In this document: positions 1-5,322 of the stretch, piece by piece
Position numbering within the stretch: position 1 is the first letter of the stretch
Layout of the letters: each line of letters starts with the position of its first letter
Assembly (NCBI GenBank): GCA_017548225.1
Contig: JAFYMV010000239.1
Location: forward strand, 1 to 7,684
DNA: 7,684 bases
Origin: Bacteroidaceae bacterium
GTDB lineage: Bacteria > Bacteroidota > Bacteroidia > Bacteroidales > Bacteroidaceae
Direction of reading: 5' to 3'
Program-made: the position numbers and the translations under genes
The notes under the pieces: generated by a model
Seen by the model: the letters and a program-made list of their open reading frames with translations, nothing else
The model's database searches: none
What the model was told of the DNA's origin: nothing

Positions 1-2187
1 ACGGCCACCTGCGTTACCTGCAGTCTGGATAGCATACTTACCATTCAGACGGTAGATATTGAATGAGTGCCATGCGGGATCGTAGGGATTGTTGTTCTTA
101 TCGCGCCAGAAGTTACCGTGCTCATTGATGTAACGGCCATCCTGTGCGTTGGTAATCTTATAGCGTTCGGTAACGGGGTCTACGCTGATGTTCCACTCCT
201 GACGCTGGGGATTGATAACATCCTCATCAGCCTGCAATACGGGGTAGTCGCCTGTGCGGTCGGGGTTAGCGTTGGCGTCGGTGAGCCAGCGGCCATTCAC
301 CTTGATGTAGTAGCGACCCTCTTCGATAAGTTCAGCGGGGAAGATATCGGTGCGGTAGGTGTGTGCATTCTTGTAGTTGCGGATAAGACCCTTGGTGCAG
401 GTCTTGATGAAGGGACCTACTACCTCATTGGCTACTGTGGGGTTGGGCTTCTTGATAGAGCCTTCGAAACCGCGTGAGATAACAGCCTTCTGATCCTGCT
501 CCAGCTGTGCCAACTTCTCGTAGGCTGCGATGAAGCCCTTCTCATCACCCTTGTTGAGGAGGGTGTAGAGGCTCATCATGGTCTCACCACGCTGACCCAT
601 AATCTTCATTACCTGCAACCAGGGAGCGATCTCGGCAATCATCTCGGGCTCTTCGGTTGAGTTGAGCAACTCATCGGCTGCCTTTATCATTGTGGTAAAC
701 TCCTTGGTCATCTCCTTCACTGCTTTTGCATTGTAGCCGTCAGCAAGTGATGCGCTGAATGCCTCTGCTGCCTCCTTGAATGCTGCAGACTCGCCCTGAC
801 GACGGAGACCATGACCTGTGGGGCCGAGGTCTACATTGTGCTGACAGAAGGTGCGGAATGCCTCAATGTGCTGGGGCATCAATACCTGCAGAGCTTGCTC
901 CCAAGAAGCGTTTGAGTCATAAGCGTCCATGTTCCAAGTGTAGTCTGCAATGCTATAGAGAGATACCTTTGATGCTTCGGCATACTCCATGGGGTTTGAT
1001 ACGAAACCGCTCAACTGCTCGGCAATGTCGAGGTCGTTGCCGTAGGTGGGACCCATCAACATGTGGTCGATGCAGAAGTCGTTCACGGGATAGTTGAGCC
1101 AGATGTATGCATTACGCTGGATACGCTCGTTGATCCAGTCCATGTCGCTCTTGTTGATCATGTCTACTACAGTAGCACCTGTCCACATGATACGGATATC
1201 CTTGTCCATAGTGCTGCCCAAAGCGGGGAGATAGTTTCTGCCTGCCCAGCTCTTGTTGTACTCTGTGGGGCAGAGGATGAGGGGAGCCACATCGGGGTGC
1301 TTCTGTACGAACTCACGATTGAGGAAGTTCATGTACTCGGCCTGCTTCTCGCCCTTTGACTGCTCGGCACCGAAGATGTCGTCGAAGAAGATAGCGAAGG
1401 CGCGTACGCCGAGGTCGTACATCCACTCGAGCTTCTGGATAGAACTGTTGAAGTCAGCCTCGTTCCACTGGATATCACCACCAGGGTGCATAGCCCATAC
1501 GAAGTCTACCTTGTTCTGCGCGGCTGCTTTAGCCAACTCGCTGATGCGCTGTGCCTCCTCTGCAGGATAAGCCTCGCGCCACTGGTTGCGGTGGTAGGGG
1601 TCATCTTTAGGACCATAGATGTATACATTGAGCTTGTTTTTGCCATAGAAGTCGAACTGACGGAGACGGTCCTTATGGCTCCAGGGGTTGCCATAGAATC
1701 CTTCTACCACACCACGCTCGAGCACATCGGGCCAGTCCTTTACTTCGGCTTGCTTCATCTTGGGCTGTGCTGCCATCTGCAAAAAGGTTTGCACGCCATA
1801 GTAGGTACCAGCCTCATCATTACCGGCAATCACCACTTTATCCTCTCCTACGAGCAAATAATATCCCTCTACCTTGTCGGGAATCTGTTCTGCATAGGCA
1901 CTTACTGCCTCATCGCCACGCTCACCAATGATGACTGACATGCCCTTGCCTTCAGAGAAGTTGCTACGCAACAACGCTACAGCATCGGCATCGGCCTCAT
2001 CGGCACCAACGATGGCAATATTTTTAGGGGTTTTCAATGCCTCTTCTCCCCATGTGACTTCTTGGGGAACAGGAGACAAGGCTACAGCAGATGCTGCTGA
2101 TTGCCCTTGACAAGACTGAAACACAGTAAGAGTAGCAGAAGCACACAGCGTAGCTACTACGGAAAGGAATGTTCTGTTTTTCTTCAT
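1..2187 (-). CDS. GH84 beta-N-acetylglucosaminidase (O-GlcNAcase-like), 3' end beyond window
   Basis: I translated this frame by hand: 729 codons without a stop, running off the left edge, so the C-terminus is missing. Family GH84 enzymes remove beta-linked GlcNAc by substrate-assisted catalysis. The N-terminus (MKKNRTFLSVVATLCASA) is a signal sequence ending near F-Q-S-Cys26, so the protein is probably a lipoprotein, though the lipobox is imperfect. Residues about 36-150 form the GH20b-like N-terminal domain. The catalytic barrel covers about 155-455 and opens with RGVVEGFYGNPWS. Its Asp269-Asp270 pair in FAIFFDDIFG is the GH84 catalytic couple. Gly163, Lys194, Asn365, Asp370 and Asn398 match the sugar-binding residues known from the Bacteroides thetaiotaomicron homologue (alignment from memory). 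A helical region follows (about 460-600). From about 624 the sequence (GRYYIKVNGRWL, ERYKITNAQDGRYI) looks like a beta-trefoil or other carbohydrate-binding module. The gene starts 4 bp after the AraC-type gene, with no Shine-Dalgarno, so it is likely co-transcribed with it. Likely substrate: host mucin glycans (inference). Confidence 0.93.
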   Translation of the reverse strand, partial: MKKNRTFLSVVATLCASATLTVFQSCQGQSAASAVALSPVPQEVTWGEEALKTPKNIAIVGADEADADAVALLRSNFSEGKGMSVIIGERGDEAVSAYAEQIPDKVEGYYLLVGEDKVVIAGNDEAGTYYGVQTFLQMAAQPKMKQAEVKDWPDVLERGVVEGFYGNPWSHKDRLRQFDFYGKNKLNVYIYGPKDDPYHRNQWREAYPAEEAQRISELAKAAAQNKVDFVWAMHPGGDIQWNEADFNSSIQKLEWMYDLGVRAFAIFFDDIFGAEQSKGEKQAEYMNFLNREFVQKHPDVAPLILCPTEYNKSWAGRNYLPALGSTMDKDIRIMWTGATVVDMINKSDMDWINERIQRNAYIWLNYPVNDFCIDHMLMGPTYGNDLDIAEQLSGFVSNPMEYAEASKVSLYSIADYTWNMDAYDSNASWEQALQVLMPQHIEAFRTFCQHNVDLGPTGHGLRRQGESAAFKEAAEAFSASLADGYNAKAVKEMTKEFTTMIKAADELLNSTEEPEMIAEIAPWLQVMKIMGQRGETMMSLYTLLNKGDEKGFIAAYEKLAQLEQDQKAVISRGFEGSIKKPNPTVANEVVGPFIKTCTKGLIRNYKNAHTYRTDIFPAELIEEGRYYIKVNGRWLTDANANPDRTGDYPVLQADEDVINPQRQEWNISVDPVTERYKITNAQDGRYINEHGNFWRDKNNNPYDPAWHSFNIYRLNGKYAIQTAGNAGGR

Positions 2188-2191
2188 AATA

Positions 2192-3646
2192 TTACTCGAT
2201 TATTTTGTTGTTTTCTCTATAAGCTGATGGAGTTACACCATAGAATGTCTTGAATACGCGGCTGAAATATTGTGCATCGGGAATGCCTACTTGTGCACAT
2301 ATGTCGCTCACGGGCTCCGTAGAACTGCACAGCAACTCGGCTGCACGCTCCATACGGCACTTGCGAAGGTAGTCGTTGGGCGACATGCCTGTCAGTTCGC
2401 GCACCTTGCGGTAGAAATTAGTGCGGCCTATGCCAAACTGCGCTGCTATGATGTCGATATTCAAGTTGGGGTTACGCAAACGGGTGGTGACAATGCGCTC
2501 AAGCTTACGGCAGAAGCGCTCGTCCTCCTTATTCATCTCGGGGATTTCAGCCGAAATCTCCGCTGCACTTTCAGTTGTATTTTCTATTGTTGCAGTTTCC
2601 TGCTTTGCCTGCTCATCAGGGGCAGTGATTGCTACCGTCGGACGAGCTATGTCGGTGACTGTAGCTGCAGGTGTCTCAATGGTGCTAGGAGCAACTGTCT
2701 CTGCCTTGTCGAAGGTCTCCTCTACGGGGAACTCATTGGCGGGCTCGTCTTCATACTCTGCAAACCATGCGGCAAACAGATCGGTCGGTATAGCGGGACG
2801 GCGCTCATTGATGGGGTGCTTCTGATAGGGTGATTGGGTAGGCTTTATCTCTTCAACCTCCATTTCTTCTTCTACACCTTCTTCTGCAATTTCTTCAACT
2901 CCTTCTTCCTCAGCTGTTGCAACTTCCTCTGTTACTGTTCTCTTTTCTTCTACCTCTACCTCATTTGATTCGGTATCTGCAACATCAGTGGACTCTTCCA
3001 CTGATGTTGGCAACTCCTCCTCTTCAACTATGGGCACCGAAGGCTCTTCAAATATGGTGTCGGTAGTATCTTCTTCGATAGCCTCCGCTACTGAAGGTTC
3101 AGAAATAGATTCTTCTACGGGCTCTTCAATAGTTTCTTCAAAGGTCTGCGCTTCAGCAACGGTCTCTTCTGCTTCCTCCTCTAAACTTTCTTCTATCGTT
3201 TCGCGCTCCTCGTTCTCCATTACAATCGTAGTAGTCTCTGCCTTTGTATACTCTTCTTGCGTATCCTCTATAGGGGCAACCTCTTTGATAATGCTTTCAG
3301 TGAGAATGATATCTTCTGCTATCTCCTCGATGGACGCCTCCTCTACAGTGTCATTGATGTATGTTTCCTTTACAACATCTTCGATTGGAGTCATTACCGA
3401 CATTTCGGGTTGTGTCTCGCGCTGCTCTGCAATTTGCTCTTTCGGCTTACTACTAGCAGTATGCAACATACGCGCCAAGTTGGCCTCCTCATAGCGCATC
3501 ATACGCATCGTGTCGCGCAGTTCATAGACCTCCTTCTTGAGCGTAGCCACTTCGCGCAATTTGAGCGCAAAAAGCACAGCCAATACTACCACCAATATCA
3601 ACAGCAAACAGCCGACTGCAATCCACGCAGCAGGCAACGAACTCAT
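2192..3646 (-). CDS. Membrane-anchored AraC-family transcriptional regulator with Glu-rich linker
   Basis: Numbering here is from the first Met of the open frame (3703). I prefer Met20 (3644-3646) as the start. Codons 1-19 are AT-rich and overlap two TAnnTTTG promoter-like boxes, and Met20 places a short leader directly before the membrane helix. Met1 (3703) and Met12 (3670) remain possible. Residues about 24-47 form one hydrophobic helix (AAWIAVGCLLLILVVVLAVL), followed by positive residues (KLREVATLKKE), which predicts a cytoplasmic C-terminus. A coiled coil of about 48-82 follows. Residues about 100-290 are low-complexity and very rich in Glu, and 290-390 are rich in Ala, Thr and Pro. Residues 393-500 are an AraC DNA-binding domain with two helix-turn-helix motifs (NIDIIAAQFGIGRTNFYRKV; VSDICAQVGIPDAQYFSRVF) and the usual ending FYGVTPSAYR. 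This domain resembles those of Bacteroides hybrid two-component regulators, but no kinase, receiver or periplasmic sensor is present. It probably regulates the GH84 gene 4 bp downstream (inference). How it receives a signal is unknown. Confidence 0.88.
   Translation of the reverse strand: MSSLPAAWIAVGCLLLILVVVLAVLFALKLREVATLKKEVYELRDTMRMMRYEEANLARMLHTASSKPKEQIAEQRETQPEMSVMTPIEDVVKETYINDTVEEASIEEIAEDIILTESIIKEVAPIEDTQEEYTKAETTTIVMENEERETIEESLEEEAEETVAEAQTFEETIEEPVEESISEPSVAEAIEEDTTDTIFEEPSVPIVEEEELPTSVEESTDVADTESNEVEVEEKRTVTEEVATAEEEGVEEIAEEGVEEEMEVEEIKPTQSPYQKHPINERRPAIPTDLFAAWFAEYEDEPANEFPVEETFDKAETVAPSTIETPAATVTDIARPTVAITAPDEQAKQETATIENTTESAAEISAEIPEMNKEDERFCRKLERIVTTRLRNPNLNIDIIAAQFGIGRTNFYRKVRELTGMSPNDYLRKCRMERAAELLCSSTEPVSDICAQVGIPDAQYFSRVFKTFYGVTPSAYRENNKIIE
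2864..2908 (-). repeat. Short tandem repeat in acidic linker
   Basis: Residues 266-280 of the AraC-type protein (numbered from the Met at 3703) read EEGVEEIAEEGVEEE, nearly two copies of an eight-residue EEGVEEIA unit. The copies use different codons at several positions (GGA GTT versus GGT GTA), so the repeat is conserved as protein more than as DNA. It is part of a purine-rich coding stretch of about 190 codons. Confidence 0.6.
2980..3009 (-). repeat. Perfect 12-bp inverted repeat inside coding sequence
   Basis: Plus-strand arms caacatcagtgg (2980-2991) and ccactgatgttg (2998-3009) are exact reverse complements separated by six bases (actctt). In the mRNA this gives a 12-bp hairpin with a six-base loop inside the acidic region of the AraC-type gene, coding roughly for PTSVEESTDV. 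Nothing shows that it acts as a terminator: no T tract follows and the frame stays open. Confidence 0.7.
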
Positions 3647-3676
3647 TAGTATCAAAGCGCAATACTTCATATCATC

Positions 3677-3724
3677 CAAAGATATTTGCAAAATTAACAT
3701 CATTTCGCAATTTAGGCAAACTTA
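3677..3724 (-). promoter_or_regulatory. Candidate promoter region of the AraC-GH84 unit
   Basis: On the minus strand two exact matches to the Bacteroidetes -7 box TAnnTTTG occur: TAAGTTTG (3717-3724) and TATCTTTG (3677-3684). Neither has a good -33 TTTG at the usual 19-21 base spacing; the nearest ATTG elements are about 16 and 23 bases away. Either box would start transcription just before or inside the longest open frame, which favours Met20 or Met12 as the regulator's start. Confidence is low because the -33 element is weak. Confidence 0.35.
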
Positions 3725-3769
3725 TTGCAAAGTTTTCAATCAATTACCCCGTTTTTCATGTTAATTTTC

Positions 3770-3822
3770 TCATATAGCAAGAGGAGGGGTGCCTCACGGC
3801 ATCCCTCCCCCTTTCATATAGC
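3770..3822. repeat. Palindrome flanked by 9-bp direct repeats
   Basis: The hairpin at 3781-3810 is bracketed by two copies of tcatatagc, at 3770-3778 and 3814-3822. The unit between them is about 35 bp with imperfect inverted ends (aagaggagggg and ccctccccctt). This layout resembles a very small palindromic element with a target-site duplication, although chance repetition in AT-rich flanks is possible. Confidence 0.45.
3781..3810 (-). terminator. GC-rich hairpin after rubrerythrin, probable terminator
   Basis: Arms gaggaggggtgcc (3781-3793) and ggcatccctcccc (3798-3810) pair almost fully around a four-base loop (tcac). This lies 54 bases past the rubrerythrin stop, between that gene and the AraC-type gene. 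On the minus strand the 3' side has only a short, mixed T stretch, so it may work as a weak intrinsic terminator or as a 3'-end stabilising structure. Confidence 0.5.
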
Positions 3823-3863
3823 GGTATATTTATGGAAAATGATATTTATGTGGTCAGTAGCTA

Positions 3864-4439
3864 TTAATAGTTTTCCTTCTGTACTTCGAAGTATGACTGC
3901 GGGTGCAAGCATGCGGGACATGCTTTGGGAGCCTCTTCAGCCTCTACGATGAATCCGCAGTTGCGGCACTGCCAGAATACCTTACCATCCTTCAAGAATA
4001 CCTTGCCCTCTTCGATGTTCTTCAACAAGCCGAGGTAACGCTCCTCATGGCCCTTCTCAGCGATGGCGATGTTGCGGTACATAGCAGCGATTGCGGGGAA
4101 GCCCTCTTCAGCGGCGATGTCGGCAAACTTGGGATAGTCGTCTACCCACTCTTCGTGCTCACCTGCAGCAGCTGCGCGAAGATTCTCCATAGTGGTGCCG
4201 ATAACACCTGCGGGGAACTTGGCGGTGATCTCAACCATGCCACCCTCGAGGTACTTGAACATGCGCTTTGCATGCTCCTTCTCCTGCTCTGCTGTTTCGG
4301 TGAAGATAGCTGCGATCTGCTCGAAGCCCTCCTTCTTTGCTTGGCTTGCAAAGTAGGTGTAACGCATGCGTGCCTGTGATTCGCCAGCGAATGACATCAT
4401 CAAATTCTTCTCGGTCTGTGTTCCTTTAATACTTTTCAT
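3864..4439 (-). CDS. rbr: Rubrerythrin
   Basis: This is a complete 191-residue rubrerythrin, the usual length. It is a cytoplasmic non-haem iron protein that reduces hydrogen peroxide to water in anaerobes, with electrons passed through its rubredoxin domain. Residues 1-145 form the ferritin-like four-helix bundle. The diiron ligands are visible: Glu20 (FAGES), Glu53 and His56 (EQEKEH), Glu94 and Glu97 (GEHEEW), and Glu128 and His131 (EKGHEE). The C-terminal rubredoxin-like domain carries the Fe(Cys)4 site: Cys158 and Cys161 (CRNCG), Cys174 and Cys177 (CPAC). All key residues are present. The start MKSIKGTQTEKNL is the expected N-terminus. The gene has its own strong promoter at 4502-4533 and a hairpin behind it, so it is probably monocistronic. 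It is unrelated in function to the glycan genes on either side. Control by a peroxide regulator is likely from the family, but no operator was recognised. Confidence 0.97.
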   Translation of the reverse strand: MKSIKGTQTEKNLMMSFAGESQARMRYTYFASQAKKEGFEQIAAIFTETAEQEKEHAKRMFKYLEGGMVEITAKFPAGVIGTTMENLRAAAAGEHEEWVDDYPKFADIAAEEGFPAIAAMYRNIAIAEKGHEERYLGLLKNIEEGKVFLKDGKVFWQCRNCGFIVEAEEAPKACPACLHPQSYFEVQKENY

Positions 4440-4497
4440 AATTGTTATTTTTTTTATTGTTAATATTGTCTGTTTTGTTGTCTATTGTTGTTTTTCT
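4440..4497 (-). other. A-rich, G-poor 5' leader of rubrerythrin mRNA
   Basis: The stretch between the predicted transcription start and the rubrerythrin ATG reads, on the minus strand, as repeated ACAA/AACA-type units with almost no G and no Shine-Dalgarno sequence, ending in a run of eight A residues followed by TAACAAT and the ATG. Such unstructured leaders are typical of well-translated Bacteroidetes genes. The exact 5' end is inferred from the promoter position. Confidence 0.5.
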
Positions 4498-4501
4498 GGT
4501 G

Positions 4502-4533
4502 CAAAGGTAATAGGAGTTTTTATATTGTGCAAA
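4502..4533 (-). promoter_or_regulatory. Bacteroidetes-type promoter of rubrerythrin
   Basis: On the minus strand TTTG (4530-4533) is followed after 20 bases by TACCTTTG (4502-4509), a perfect match to the Bacteroidetes primary-sigma consensus TTTG-N19-21-TAnnTTTG. Transcription should begin near 4497, giving a leader of about 57 bases. This is the best promoter in the window. Confidence 0.8.
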
Positions 4534-4669
4534 TAGATATTATTTATGGAGTAATTTATAAAAACTATTGCTACCCATTCTGTTGCGTTTTACCTACTTT
4601 TGATAGTGGTATATGCGGATGCTAAAGTCGCCTTGTTGTTGGTATGGAATTGTCCTAACTCGCAAAATG

Positions 4670-5281
4670 TCAATTGTTAACATCTGTTTTCCAACGATAA
4701 ATCTCGTGTTCATCGTGTGCGCAGTGGAGTAGGCGTTTCATTACGCCTATACTGATGAAATCATTGGTAAGAATACCCATTTGCAAGGAGCCTATGCCCT
4801 CAACCCAATAGTCGTGGCGATAGTAGGTGGTAGCGGCATGCTCTGCATCTACTACCATAAGGTACTTGCGTTGTATGCCGTCGGCAAGGGTGGTGTCGCC
4901 TACGGCTTTTACAGTAAGTGGCATGCCGCGTTGCGGAATGAAGGTGTCGCCAACTTGCAAATCAAAGTCGAACATGAGTTCTCCATTCTGGAAATATTTC
5001 CCTCCTTCTTGTCGGCAATATCCTATTTGTAAGGTGCCTTCGTCTTCGGCATAGCGCAACTTGGTGTGCTTATACAACTTTTTGCATGTGAGTCCATCGA
5101 CGGTGGTATCGCCTGCAATCCACATATGTACATCGTGGGTGTAGCGGTCATCGTAGTAGGGTATCTGCGTTTTGATATGCCATGCTTTGCCTTCTTGTAC
5201 AATGGGGATATGTGTGGGCCTTGTCGTACAAGAGCATAAAAGCATGATTAAGGTGGCTATGACGAGTGGATAGTGGCGCAT
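4670..5281 (-). CDS. Small lipoprotein of unknown function
   Basis: This is a complete 203-residue protein. The N-terminus (MRHYPLVIATLIMLLCSCTT) is a lipoprotein signal, with Cys18 in LLCSC as the probable lipid-anchored residue. It should therefore sit on the periplasmic or outer membrane side. I do not recognise the family. The mature part looks beta-rich, with aromatic residues and glycine turns, and ends in a WVEGIGSLQMG segment of a kind I associate with Bacteroidales secreted proteins of unknown role. There is an internal resemblance: GDTTVDGLTCKKLY (57-70) and GDTTLADGIQRKY (128-140), suggesting two related beta units; a third GDTF occurs at 111. Besides the lipobox there are cysteines at 66, 89 and 187. 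It begins 41 bp after the sialate-type esterase, in the same direction and without a visible terminator or promoter between, so it is probably in the same transcript. No catalytic motif was seen. Confidence 0.85.
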   Translation of the reverse strand: MRHYPLVIATLIMLLCSCTTRPTHIPIVQEGKAWHIKTQIPYYDDRYTHDVHMWIAGDTTVDGLTCKKLYKHTKLRYAEDEGTLQIGYCRQEGGKYFQNGELMFDFDLQVGDTFIPQRGMPLTVKAVGDTTLADGIQRKYLMVVDAEHAATTYYRHDYWVEGIGSLQMGILTNDFISIGVMKRLLHCAHDEHEIYRWKTDVNN

Positions 5282-5322
5282 GCTATGGTGGAAATCTAAT
5301 GTGAACTATAAATGAAATGGAT

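Noticed and set aside
67..1938. Several plus-strand open frames opposite the GH84 gene (for example 67-477 and 1486-1938)
   Set aside because: They are antisense shadows of a continuous 729-codon minus-strand gene with intact GH84 motifs, and they show no recognisable domain or start signal.
2270..3494. Plus-strand Ser-rich and Cys-rich open frames opposite the AraC-type gene
   Set aside because: The serine runs are the reverse complement of Glu codons (GAA/GAG read as TTC/CTC and shifted), so they are explained by the acidic linker on the other strand.
3903..4379. Plus-strand Leu-rich open frame of 158 codons opposite rubrerythrin
   Set aside because: Rubrerythrin on the minus strand has all its metal ligands; the antisense frame is composition-driven.
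4534..4560. AT-rich sequence upstream of the rubrerythrin promoter as a PerR/Fur-type operator
   Set aside because: No dyad close to the known PerR or Fur consensus could be read; AT-richness alone is not evidence.
4668..4684. Imperfect palindrome atgtcaattgttaacat at the end of the small lipoprotein gene
   Set aside because: It is short, overlaps the stop codon, has no T tract and no second copy, so neither a terminator nor an operator can be supported.
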